Part shown: positions 1 to 9,827 of the stretch, in pieces
Layout of the letters: every line of letters starts with the position of its first letter
Numbering within the stretch: position 1 is the first letter of the stretch
NCBI GenBank assembly: GCA_033557675.1
Contig: JAWQRM010000540.1
Location: 1 to 21,617, forward strand
Length of the DNA: 21,617 nt
Source of the DNA: Coptodactyla brooksi
Taxonomy: Eukaryota > Arthropoda > Insecta > Coleoptera > Scarabaeidae
Reading direction: 5' to 3'
Program-made: the position numbers and the translations under genes
The notes under the pieces: model-generated
Told to the model about the DNA's origin: nothing
The model's input: only the letters and a program-made list of their open reading frames with translations
Database searches by the model: none

Positions 1-226
1 CTCAAAAAATAATGTTTTATGAGAGAACGAAAATCGTTTTTGTCCATACTCAACATGATGCCAAACACGTCAACAACAATCAGCTGCCAAAACAAAACTA
101 AATACAGTATCGCACTGAAATTTGGAATGTCTGCCTAAATATGAACGGACTTCAAGGCGCCATAACCTTTTTTGCAGTAGCACCGCATTCTGGCGGTCAA
201 GGAGGTTACTTTTCACCCCACCTACT
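1..226 (-). mobile_element. 5' end of a mariner-type transposon, cut by the window edge
   Basis: Read on the minus strand, an ATG at 47-45 (another in frame at 56-54) opens MDKNDFRSLIKHYFL, which then leaves the window. This resembles the N-terminal start of many mariner transposases, where a short charged stretch leads into an LIKHYFL-type first helix of the DNA-binding domain. The AT-rich leader between about 60 and 226 would be the 5' untranslated part and terminal repeat. The outer end is placed near 226 only because a TA-rich stretch and a motif reading AGGTGGGGTGAAAAG lie there. No catalytic part is visible, so activity cannot be judged. It lies 3' of the channel gene on the same strand. 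Confidence 0.55.
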
Positions 227-285
227 ATTACTTGCTTGAAATATTTAACAGTTGAAAGATGGTAACGAAATAGTAAGTCATAATT

Positions 286-3200
286 TCACAATTCTTTATT
301 TTTGTCGTACAAATGTAATTTGGAGGCGGGGTAGAAGTCCAATAAGTGAATCCAATCTTCTCGTTTCAAAACTAAAATCAAAGCCATCTTGCACACCTTA
401 TAGGTGTACTCGTGTCCGATTCTCATGTAAATCCCCTGCTCAAATCCGAACATTTGGCCTTCCTCCAGTACACCATCCACCTCTTCTTTGTATAATGAAT
501 CTTCGCTCAACATTTCTACGGCCCCCTTGTGAATAAAATACATGCAGTGGTCTATGTCTTCAATGTAAGTGACCGTGTTTCCAGGAAAGAACTTAATGGC
601 TTTAAAACAAGCGGATATTTGCCTAATTAAGTCAACGTGACATTTCTTAAAAACTTCGTGTTTCCTCAAGTGAACGCCGAACATCGAATTAAGTACGCCT
701 TCTCTTAGATAGTACGGCGCTTCCTCTAGCAGTTGAGGAAACTGTTCCCCCCGGTAATGACTCCATAGCGAACAAAGATATTCGTTATTGTCGTTTTGTA
801 ATGGAGGCGACAAATATTGCAAATCCATATAAGTCCTTAGTTTTATGCAGAAAGTTTCTATTACGCTTTTTCTGTTGTTCACAATTTGTGTGGTGCAAAC
901 AACCTGAGCCATATAATGCATGGCCATCAATTTTGATAAGAGCATGCTAAACACCAATGTGTACGTAAATTGGGTTTTAAGCTCACTTAGATTGTAAGTA
1001 ATTGTCGATTTTATAATCATCTGTAATACTATTTTCCAATAAGAACAATAAGCTGCAAATCTTTCGTTTCCGGTCATCGCCTCCAAGTTGAAGTGATATG
1101 AGTCGATGAAGCAAAGGGCGGCCGAAAGTGTGGTAATGTATACCAACAGCAAAAGCGTGCAATGACTCGTCCTAACCCAAAAAGCGTTCGTATTGAGTTT
1201 ATCTACCATCCCTTTGGCATGGGAGAGCGCGTAACCAATTCTTATTAATCTGTTGAATCGAAAATACGTCCACCAAAGCTTGAACGCTTCTACGCTATAC
1301 GCAAGAATAAAGACGCTCATGAGTTCAATGGGAATTGACGAGCACAGGTCGTAATACAAACTGGTCTCTTTATATCTAGCTGCAATCATCGCCTTGCTCC
1401 TAACACTAATACCAAATTCGTCAATGTAAGCTGTGTTAAACTTCAAGATAATCCTGAGAATGTATAAGACGTCAATGCAATATAAAGTTAGGACGATCAG
1501 AACGGAATGGTGCAAAGTGCAAAAATGATAAGTTTCCAATCCGTAACTCAACATCGCCATTACCACCACGCACTTTTTCCACACGTTCATCCAGGGTTGG
1601 TTTTTCAAGATCTTTGTCGCCTTCTTGCGACCGCTGATTTTCTTCTTTGTCGTCATTAAAGGTTCGACGCATTCTATGAAATCGACATTCAGGAATGTGA
1701 AACGACGGAATTTATTGTAAACGGACGGATGTTGGGACAGAATCTTATGGAATTCCACGCTGCGGAATGCCAATAATTCTGCGTGACCATAAGCTGTCAT
1801 AGTTAGCGTCTGCCTTGACATGGCAATGTTATCCAGATTTCCCAACATGCTCCCTTCCGATAAGAACTGCATATTGTTGCCATCTGGTCCGATAACTTCA
1901 ACTTTCCCCTTGTACAGAAAGTACAACGTATCTATAACGTCATTTACTTTATATATAATCCCGCTTTTAAGTATTATTCTGTGCGTTGCTTGTAGTAATA
2001 ACGTACGTATCACTGCTTCGCTTGCAGTAGAAAAAATACTCGACTGCAACATTTTCATCCCGCACATTTCGAATAAAATAGCTTTTTTCGTAGGAATGGG
2101 AAAGGGTTGTAATATCTCTTCTAAGCGAATACCTTGCTTTTTATGCCACATATATTCGAAATAAGCTATAATTTCGTTCTTTAGGCGTTTATCGAGTCGC
2201 CTGGTGTTCATGAATATAACGAGGTCTTTCATGGCGTTTTGATATCTAATCAAATAAAAGTTTCTCGTTAAGTTTGTGGCTATTATATTTGATGAGACGG
2301 AAGCCCAGTACAAATAACCTAATAATCCAATGACCATCAGCATCGTTTCTTCTGACCGCACTGTTAAGGTTTGAAATTCGTAATAGCCATTCAAGAAAAG
2401 CGACGAAGTATATATAAACATCATTGTGTGATATTTCCATGTCATCGTAACGTTTCCACTTGAATTATAAGACAATAAGCTACTTACGCAGTTGGCTGTA
2501 CAGTTATTATCTACATCACAAATTGTAGTGAAGTTAATTGAAGTGCCGACTGAAATTGCAACTATAGTGAAAGCTATATACTTTAAGGATTCCATTATTT
2601 TGATATGGGTAATGTTGTATAGGCTGAAAAACCTAACTAGACCGCCAATACGGTACAATTGTAACACTTTGTTCACCCTGAAGACGAAGTGGATTGTTGT
2701 TTCGCCGCCAGTAGAGATGTGGTATATCCAATCGAAGGGGAAACAAGCTGCCAGGTCGAGGGCAAAAGCGTGTTTCCAATAATAAACTGAAGTTAAATAA
2801 GGATGGCTGACTTCTAAACCGTAGGCGCTATAGTACATCACGTGATGCCGGAAGTATATATCTATCCAGGCGGTGCAATCTAATGCAAGCAAGAAGGTGT
2901 ACCATTCGGACCTAGTGGTGCAAGATACGCGAAATGACGGTATCATCAGACCTGTTAGACAAGCAAGCAGGCATCTAGATATTTCCCAGTAAAGCACAAA
3001 ACGCTTATTTGGCCGAAATGTGTAAGGCATCAGTATCAAGCGTAATCCACCGCCCCATTTTGGCAAATCCTTATTTTCTATCGGTACTTTCTTAATTCCA
3101 AGCTTTTCCATTAGCGTTTTCACCTCAGCTTTCTTCGGTGGTACATATTGAATAATCCTAGGAGGTGACATCAACGCCAGTTCACTTTTAAATTCGTTTC

Positions 3201-3958
3201 TGGTGAGAACGATTGGTTCGTGAAGCTCACGATGTTTCAACGCGACTCTTTGAAAGTCGGGATAATCCAAAATGAGAAAGCTGCACGTTGTGATTGTTTC
3301 AATTGTGTTGAAAGAGGTTATTTGCATGCAAGTTTCGAATACGCAAAACGAGTCGCCAGGTCCGAGAATTTTTGGGTCGGTATTGTGGGACTTAATGATA
3401 CAATTTCCCAACTTTATCAAGTACATTGTAGTGCAAATTTCGCCTTCACTAACAACTAAAGAATTCCTAGACAGTAGTATCGATCTAACTTGCGTTGTCA
3501 ACTCCTGAACGATTTGCTTGTTAGCTTCATGGAAAATGGGAATCCTCAACACTTCTTCTTTATAGGCAATATCTCTTAATATGGAAACCAAACTGGGCGA
3601 TAACACCCTGTACATATCTTGTCTATGCAGGAAATTGACACCGTCATATTTGTATTGAAGCATAATATTCTTATCTGCGTATCTATAAAATAACTTCTCG
3701 TTGTTGAAAGCCTTGAGTAAGATTTTAACCCTGCTGGCGTAATTGCTTATGTACTGGATGTCATAACGTTTTAGTGCTTCGGCGGCTGTCCTGTAGGCTG
3801 TGAAGACTATTTGAAACAAGAAGAATGCGCATTGCAAAACCAGTACTTCGTCGTAGCGATCCAAAAAGTCAAATTTGCTCTGGAAGTTGCATAAAAAGTA
3901 GACCGCGTGCAGGAAGCCAACACGAAATACTGCCAGTGGATCAAGTGAAGAATCAGTA
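286..3958 (-). CDS. Channel exon 3: module II pore to CNBD, modules III and IV
   Basis: This is one uninterrupted 3673-nt exon ending in TGA at 288-286. The acceptor reads TTTTCCAG just before 3958. The reading frame extends 31 codons upstream of the TTG at 3864, so that TTG is not the start. The exon begins with the module II pore region and S6 (VLVLQCAFFLF) and then CNBD II. Module III follows, with an S4 containing FRVNKVLQLYRIGG and a pore region near MMFIYTSSLFLNGYYEF. Module IV has an S4 around YFRFNRLIRIGYAL and a pore region near IVLQMIIKSTITYNL. The protein ends a few residues after CNBD IV. An open frame of this length with the family pattern throughout argues for a working gene rather than a relic. 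Confidence 0.85.
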
Positions 3959-6900
3959 CTGGAAAAGGAGAATACAAAGTTAGCGTTGTAGTATTATTTA
4001 TTTACAGGTTACTTTATTGATTTGTTATTAGAGTTATCAGAGTACTCGCGACCAGCAGGTAGCTGTCCGTCCGCCAGGCGACGCCATGCTGTCTAGGCAT
4101 TTAAAAGGCCATTTAAAAATTTAAGGGGTGAATAAAACTGTTTTTTTTTCCATTTTATTAGTATATTTGTCACTGATTATGTAAAAACAAATCTGACGGC
4201 ACTTCTAAATCCATTCTTGTATACCAAGATCATTTGACGAAGTTTCTGCAACTTAGACCATTGAATAGTAAAACTGCTGAAGATGTTGCTAAAGTCTATG
4301 TTGCTTAAGGTCTATGTGGACAGAGTTAAAAATAATATATAGAACACCACGTCATAGTCAGAGCCAAGGTAGCGCGGAAAGGGCTAACCGAGATGTTCAG
4401 AATGTGCTCTTGGCGTGGTTGAAGGACAAAGATTGTGGCAAAAAAAAAGATGACAACACTAGTAATAGAAAAAATTGGTCTGAAGGAATTAGATTTGTTC
4501 AGTTGATGAAAAACATAGCTTATCATAATGGTATAAAGCTCCCACCATATAAAGCCATATTCGGCTGTGATGTGAAAGTTGGTTTGAAGTCATCTTATCT
4601 CATCTCATCTTTCTCTCCGAAATAAGTGGTAGTGTTCTTAACGGAGAGCACTTGGAGGAGTTAACTAAGAATCAGGAAGAACAGAGCATCGATGAAATTC
4701 AAAGTGAAGAAAGAGTGATATCTAGTGCTGAGAGCGAAAAGTGTGCAAAAACAGAAATGGGTTATGTGGTTTGCGCCCAAAAAAGATGACATCACTAGTA
4801 ATAGAATCGAAGCGAAGGTAAACTTAACAGCGTAGACTAAAAGATGAAATCTTTGTCTACTATCAAGTATCCACGGTGCAATGGGTAATGGTGATAACAA
4901 TGGGTAATGGTGATAAAAATCCTGACGTAGATAGAGGTAGGAGTAATTGTAGAAATATTATTTTAACAGTCCTTGGATGTACTTTCTTGAGCAATGAGAA
5001 AGGAACTATTCCTGAAATGTATTCAAGAAATCAATTTGATGTATGTAGATCAAAATTTTTAAACATTAGAGATGTTTCAGTTGAAAACAAGTTCTTAAGG
5101 CAACTCGCAAATCTACGATGAACTTCATTGCAATTGCAAAACAAAATGACGGACCAAAAAATGTTTTTGCAAAGCTGCAAATATTTTATATAACTCTACA
5201 TGTCATTCAAGAGTATCTTGCAATAATAAATAGAAATTAAAAATTCTCCTGATTAATTTAAATTGAATTTTATTTATGTATTACATTATAATATATTGCT
5301 TTATAAACATATCCAACTTAACTTTGGGTTTTAACCTACTAGGATTGGTTAGAGCCAGTTTCAGCCGCAAAACCTTGGTAATCTCCATTTTAGCCGATTA
5401 AACCTAGGTGTACCTTGATTTTTGCTTATTATTTTTGTATTTTTAGTATGGGAATCTAAGAAACTACAGCAAGTTCAAGAGAGAGATGGTTAAATGACCA
5501 AAAATGTACGGTTTTATTTTATGCATTTGTTTAATGCAATTTTGTTTTATATAAAACCTTCATGGCTTATTAAATATTTGAAGAACGTTTGATCATGTTT
5601 TATCGAAAGGACATAATGAACCATTAGGATTGTACTCACCTTTCAATATAATTTTGGAACGCACTGACGCACTTCCAGTCGAAGCATAATACCAATACCA
5701 AAAATCCTGCAGCATAAAGCAGCAGCAAAAGCAGGTAAATGATAAATTTAATGTAAAGCAGGGTAACCATTTTCGACATCGATGAGAACTTGATGGACTC
5801 GAAGAACTGTTCAATTTTGTAGGCTTTGAACAATTTGTTACATTCATACAATAAGACGTACTTGTCGCTGGTGTTAGGCAGTACTAATTTTAGCAGTAAT
5901 CCAGGGCACAATGCGGAAAGAATATTTAATAAGAAAGTGAGATGTTTCGTCCTGAAGCTGAGGATTTCCTTTATTGTAACCAGAAAATGTTGACTCGTTT
6001 GAACAGCTGTCGACATATCGACATAAAGGTCGCATATAAAAAATATGCTAACTGCTACGTGGTATACAATGTACGTGTGGCTGACTTCTGTAGCAATGGT
6101 CATGCTATAAAGATAAACGAAAGCATGTATGAAGAACACCATGGTGATTAGCCTGTTCCATCCAACCAATACTGGCGATGATGGTTGGAATATATAAGGA
6201 AAAGTCTTCTTTAAAAATACTGTATCTGTGATTAATTTGATCTCCTGAGCAATAACGAGCATATCTAAAAACTTTGTACAGAACACGGTCGATTCCAATG
6301 TGTTTATTAAATGCCGTGAGTACACTTGAACGTCACCGAACTGAAGTTTTCTTAAAATATATTTCAACCACTTGATATGCATTTCCTGTCGTTTTACTTT
6401 CTCTTCCATTTGAAGATTGGACAAAGTGGCAAAACAATTTGCATATTTGTGTCTACGCATTGAGTAATTTAACAATAATCTGATTTTGCTTGGATACAAT
6501 TTAGCAATCTTTATAAAGTCATTTCTTCTCAATACAGCTAATTCGCAGTACCCTTTGCAAATTACCGTGGACGTAGCTTTATAATCAATAAACAAACTAG
6601 TTTCGCCAAAACATGTTCCATCTGATAATGATATAATGGGTGTTTCGTCATCTTCCTCTGATAATATCTGAATTATCCCTGATATTACGTATACAAATTT
6701 TGATTTGCGCTGTCCCTTTTGGTAGATAGTTTCCCCTGGTGCCATGTAAGTATGTTGGACTATCATAGATAAGTGTCTTAAGAAATGGGTTTCTTGGTCT
6801 TGAAAGAAATGGCTATGTTTGAACGGTATCCAAGATATATCCAAGATAATTTCCTTTGATTTAATTTCCGGTAAATATCTATTGTCCACAACAACTTCCG

Positions 6901-7919
6901 GTACGATTCCTCTCCTCTTTTCCCAAAATAATCTATAAGAAGCCTGCATAAGTTTGATATATTTGTACGGATCGTTAGCTTTTTTATAAAATCCAGCACG
7001 AGCCACTCTTCTTTTTAATCTCTGAAAGCTGTTTACTAAGAAAAATTTTTGTTCTATCAGAATCACTATGTCACAGATAAATTTACTGATTAAATACATG
7101 TTGCAAAGAAACAGAACTACCGGAACTAGAAAAAACCATTCAGCGCTTAGTGTCTTGTACGTTTCATATGACGCACCCATTTCTGTTATTCTCGATAGTA
7201 TCACGTAAAAAATCTTCTTAAAAAGCCACGTATCCATGTAGATACAGTTTGCAGTTTGGCATTTAACAATGTAGGCTATAACGGTTACAAATGTTACCAT
7301 CACTGTTACAACCACTACAACCAACGTAATGTGGATATTATAGCTTTTTAGCAAGGCATCATTTTGTCCACGATAATATAAAAATAATCGAAAAATCCTA
7401 ATGGTGTACCGTAAACGTAATAAATACAGTATTTTTAGTTGTGCATGTGAAAAAGCGTAGTACATCCCATCTATTGGTATCAGCGAACCACATTCGATAA
7501 ATATAATTACGTGTTCTCTCGGAGCATATTTCCAGTGGATCTCTGTCCAATTCATGCTCTTATAAATTGTCATCAAAAGGAGGTCTAGCATATATACCAC
7601 GTCGAAAGCGTACAGAATGTCTAAAAGATCAAATATCATCGAAAACTGCGAAAGAAACTGAAGATTGTAACTTACAAATTGTCAGATGGGTGTAACTAAT
7701 CTGCACAGAGCTAGGGTCGGTGGTTCCTACAGCGTAAGCTGCTTCGGATAAGACTATAACACAACTTATGACGATAGATAAAGCGATTGCAGTTGAGAAT
7801 TGCATTTGAAATTGGTACATCAAAATTGACCTCCATCCCCAGGTCCAATTAACTGCCCGAGATGCGAATTGAACCGATACTGCTGTAAAGGAACGTATCG
7901 AACTCTCATCATTCTGCAT
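286..7919 (-). CDS. Four-module (pseudotetrameric) cyclic-nucleotide-gated-type ion channel, spliced gene
   Basis: Three exons (7919-7676, 7620-5640, 3958-286) join in matching phase into about 1965 codons. Module I has S1 at about 40-63, S2 85-105, S3 118-138, S4 141-165 with arginines spaced 2-3 apart, S5 175-200, P 213-235, S6 240-275 and a CNBD at 350-475. Module II covers 572-983, module III 1061-1493 and module IV 1533-1953; each has six hydrophobic segments, a C-linker and a CNBD. Single-module CNG and HCN channels are usually about 500-1200 residues and assemble as tetramers, so one chain here would supply all four subunits, as in CNGK channels. The expected role is a plasma-membrane cation channel modulated by cAMP or cGMP and perhaps voltage. 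No module shows a GYG filter. CNBD I keeps the FGE turn, CNBD III keeps an SRQT arginine, and II and IV have lost both. The exact start is uncertain. Confidence 0.8.
4190..5233 (+). mobile_element. Relic of a KRBA2-like (Ginger/gypsy-type) DDE integrase with a cysteine-rich tail
   Basis: Translation of the plus strand gives pieces in the right order. VYQDHLTKFLQLRPLNSKTA (from about 4213) holds the first catalytic Asp. A gap follows where the second Asp region should be. RHSQSQGSAERANRDVQN then carries the catalytic Glu, followed by WSEGIRFVQLMKN and AYHNGIKLPPYKAIFG. Beyond a stop at 4623-4625 come NGEHLEELTKNQEEQ, a segment with DVDRGRSNCRNI and YSRNQFDVCRSKFL, and a Cys-rich end CNCKTK...KKCFCKA...TCHSRVSCNNK ending with TAG at 5231-5233. 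This layout matches the integrase ORFs annotated as KRAB-A domain-containing protein 2-like in many animals. Stops and the internal deletion mark it as dead. It runs antisense to the host channel gene. Confidence 0.75.
4879..4916. repeat. 19-bp direct repeat, two copies
   Basis: CAATGGGTAATGGTGATAA occurs at 4879-4897 and again immediately at 4898-4916. It lies inside the integrase relic, in a stretch that would encode a low-complexity Gly/Asn/Asp linker, so it is probably slippage within the dead element. Confidence 0.9.
5640..7620 (-). CDS. Channel exon 2: module I S2 to CNBD, module II S1 to S5
   Basis: This 1981-nt exon is open throughout. It contains module I S2 (LYAFDVVYMLDLLL), S3, an S4 with LLRLRYTIRIFRLF (regularly spaced arginines, the most voltage-sensor-like of the four), S5, a pore segment around RITEMGASYE, S6 and a C-linker. 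The CNBD has beta-roll signatures PGETIYQKGQ and FGETSLF. A coiled, basic linker leads to module II S1-S5; the pore follows only after the next intron. The ATG at 7639 lies inside the upstream 55-nt intron, so it is not a real start. Module II S4 has only lysines (NKLFKAYKIEQ), which suggests weakened voltage sensing there. Confidence 0.85.
7621..7675 (-). other. Channel intron 1 (55 nt)
   Basis: The donor is ATTT|GTAAGT at 7675 and the acceptor CTTTTAG| ends at 7621. Removing 55 nt (1 modulo 3) moves the frame from the upstream S1 ORF into the downstream ORF and makes THLTI-Y-ILYAFDVVYM. This lines up with the S1-S2 linker and S2 of the other modules. A nearer acceptor at 7646 would give a 30-nt intron, keep the wrong frame and hit a stop, so it is rejected. 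Confidence 0.75.
7676..7919 (-). CDS. Channel exon 1: N-terminus and S1 of module I
   Basis: The frame contains WTWGWRSILM followed by a hydrophobic S1 (about residues 40-63, with FSTAIALSIVISCVIV). Module III has a similar lead-in, WGGGLRLILM before its S1, which supports this frame. The ATG used is at 7919-7917. However, the first ATG downstream of the putative TATA box is at 7924-7922 in a different frame, giving MVCRMMRVRYVP and NSHLGQLIGPGDGG up to a stop near 7820. That frame also looks plausible as a channel N-terminus. An unseen upstream exon (a possible acceptor TTTACAG| ends at 7883), a frameshift or an assembly error could explain this. The S1 part is solid; the start is not. Confidence 0.6.
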
Positions 7920-8020
7920 ACCATACGGCTTGTCTTCTGATCACTATAGGAAATTATTCTGATAAGAAAGGACAATTTGACAATTAGACACGTAAACGAA
8001 ATCGACAGTTGAGTAATGGG

Positions 8021-8029
8021 TTTTTTATA
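8021..8029 (-). promoter_or_regulatory. Candidate TATA box of the channel gene
   Basis: On the minus strand TATAAAAAA lies about 105 nt upstream of the first ATG. No clear TCAGT initiator is seen 30 nt downstream, so the assignment is tentative. It sits exactly at the left border of the tandem duplication. In unit 2 the matching bases (17437-17446) read as a T-run followed by GTAA, with no TATA, so that copy would not carry this promoter. Confidence 0.35.
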
Positions 8030-8147
8030 ACGCACGGTTGCTAAGAAACAATTATATTGATGCACTACACTGTATTTCAAAGAAATAGCCTCATACAAAA
8101 AAATAACAGCTTTAAAACATTTTCAAGTTACTGGTTTTACAAGGGAA

Positions 8148-9189
8148 ATCAAAATTTTCATATTTTTGCAGTAACGAAAACATGGTTGAAACCTGCTATA
8201 TCAAATGAAGATATAGCTATCCCTGGTTTTAACGGCGTGCGAAAATTGTGGCTGAAACTATCTGTGGGGAAAATTTCAACATCATGTGATGTTGTATATA
8301 GATCACCTGGGGTGGAACAAGGGAGTTTTTGGCGGCTTTTGAAGCCACTTTGGATTTGAGATCTTAATATTGACCCCCTTAACTTAGAGGACCACACGTC
8401 CTAGGAGATGATGGAGTCTATGGAGATGTTTGGGTTACAACAGTTAATAAGTGAGCCACACTTCTGGATTTAATTTTAATATCTAATGACGACTTAATCA
8501 CGGAAGCTGGGGTAATACATGTTGAAGAGCTCTCAGATCATGAACTGATATCTTTTACTGTCGACAATCGTGAGACAATATTTAAGACTTATCGGGATTT
8601 CTCTAATTTCAATAGCAACCAATTCTATGATCACTTGCTGTCTATTTCGTGGAGAAACATTTTTGATGTGGAAACTATTGATAGAAAAGTTGAATTATTG
8701 AATCATAATCTGGAAATACTCATAAATATTCATGCGCCTCTCAAGTCTAGCCGTATTAGAAAACCCAACTGTCCCTGGCGTACACAGGAGTTGAGAGATT
8801 TAACCGAACTTCGAGACACTGCTCTTTGTAAGTATAAAAAACCGAGAAGCCCTCGCGAACATCTGGCGAACTTTTAAATCACTAAATCTTGCACTGTGAA
8901 AGGTTCAGCTTTTGCCAGAACACCTATTACATACATGCGGAGGCTCTAAACCAATATTTTTTGCAATCTGTCCCTGTTCTAAACACTCAGAACCTGCATG
9001 TTCAGAATTCTTTTAATTCCACGGTTAACCCATCAGTTCAGACGTATCTCACTTTTGCTCCAGTTGGTAAGGAGTATATAATAAGTTGCTGATAAGTAAT
9101 TTTCAGTTGCTGAAAATTTGTTGCCCATTTTTACTTAAATATATTGCATATATTATTAATTTTTGTATAACTCATTTGGTTTTCCCAAA
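8148..9189 (+). mobile_element. LINE (non-LTR retrotransposon) fragment: endonuclease to start of RT
   Basis: The plus strand encodes a decayed non-LTR pol ORF. FHIFAVTKTWLKPAISNEDI matches the TETWL part of the APE endonuclease. DVVYRSPGVEQ is the VVYRSP strand. LLDLILIS...EELSDHELISF carries the SDH motif. WRNIFDVETIDRKVELLN...INIHAPLK and PNCPWRTQELRDLTELRDTA form the usual linker. ALNQYFLQSVP, then LKYIAYIINFCITHLVFPK, is the start of the reverse transcriptase. Several frame changes and a gap near 8880 show that it is dead, and the RT catalytic core is absent. It breaks off at the FPK codons next to a foldback. Confidence 0.75.
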
Positions 9190-9215
9190 GGAAAACCAAA
9201 TGAGTTATACAAAAA
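9160..9215. repeat. Perfect 26-bp foldback (inverted repeat, 4-nt loop)
   Basis: Bases 9160-9185 and 9190-9215 are exact reverse complements with CAAA between them. The left arm still reads as LINE RT (ending in FPK), while the right arm is only its mirror image. The transposon terminal repeat begins within a few bases after the right arm. Confidence 0.95.
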
Positions 9216-9217
9216 CG

Positions 9218-9479
9218 TTTCGCGGGTGTTACTTGCTGATTTTGATGAAATTTACCACAGTGTTTGCTTTTTGTGTGATGTAAAAACCTTTAAAGGGATT
9301 TATAAGGGTTAGAAATTAGGGGTAGAGGGTACATTTTCGCCAATATCTCGAAAACGAAAACTGTTATAGAAATATCTTAAACATTGACCAATATTCTTTT
9401 TTAAAAATCTCAATGTTGATGCTGCATGGAGTAAATTATCTTTACTTCCTTTAAATAATAAAATAGATATAAGATATAT
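9218..9479. repeat. Left long terminal inverted repeat of the DDE transposon (inner part)
   Basis: This segment, from about TTTCGCGGGTGTTACTTGC to ATAAGATATAT, is the degenerate reverse complement of 11160-10942. Shared landmarks are TTACTTGCTGATTTTGA, ATGTAAAAACCTTT, TTAGAAATTAGGGGTA and CATGGAGTAAA. The left copy has an additional internal stretch around 9340-9400. Confidence 0.75.
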
Positions 9480-9827
9480 CAATAGATATTTTTTAGAATA
9501 AGTTTAAAAGCACCAGACAGAAACAAAATGGTTAAATATTGAATTCTCAATATTGAATTCTATATTACTAATTTAATTTCTCTTTGTAAAATGTTACTTT
9601 TATTCGTCACGTGGGAAAAAAGTTTACCGTACCATTATACGATTACAACCTATGTTAAATTTAACTCGTCCAACGTACACCGTCTAGTATTATTGTATGT
9701 ATCAGTAACCGAGTCCTTATAAAGTGTAGAGTTATTTCAGTCGCTTCTAAAAAAAGTTTAGCATAAATTCACCGTAACGTTATACAACTACGATCATTGT
9801 TATATATAACTTGTCCGTCTAGTATAT
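9480..9827. other. Non-coding 5' part of the DDE element
   Basis: AT-rich sequence between the left inverted repeat and the first transposase ORF. Two loosely similar stretches (around 9600-9680 and 9740-9830) share GTTTA, TACCGTA/CACCGTAACGTTATAC and TCGTCC/TTGTCCGTCTAGTAT, suggesting a degenerate subterminal repeat. No gene is visible. Confidence 0.5.

Larger units (their letters stand above)
3959..5639 (-). other. Channel intron 2 (1681 nt)
   Basis: The donor is AAAG|GTGAGT at 5639 and the acceptor TTTTCCAG| ends at 3959. The upstream exon ends two bases into a codon and the next exon supplies one base, giving AG+T (Ser), so the frame is kept across the join. The splice falls between S5 and the pore of module II, so neither neighbouring ORF holds a complete module II. 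Most of the intron is an old integrase-transposon relic on the opposite strand (about 4190-5233). The flanks (3959-4190 and 5234-5639) are AT-rich and show nothing else recognisable. Confidence 0.8.

Noticed and set aside
7646..7675. A 30-nt intron using the TTTCGCAG acceptor in the channel gene
   Set aside because: It is too short, leaves the frame unchanged and runs into a TGA; the 55-nt alternative gives a frame that matches the channel fold.
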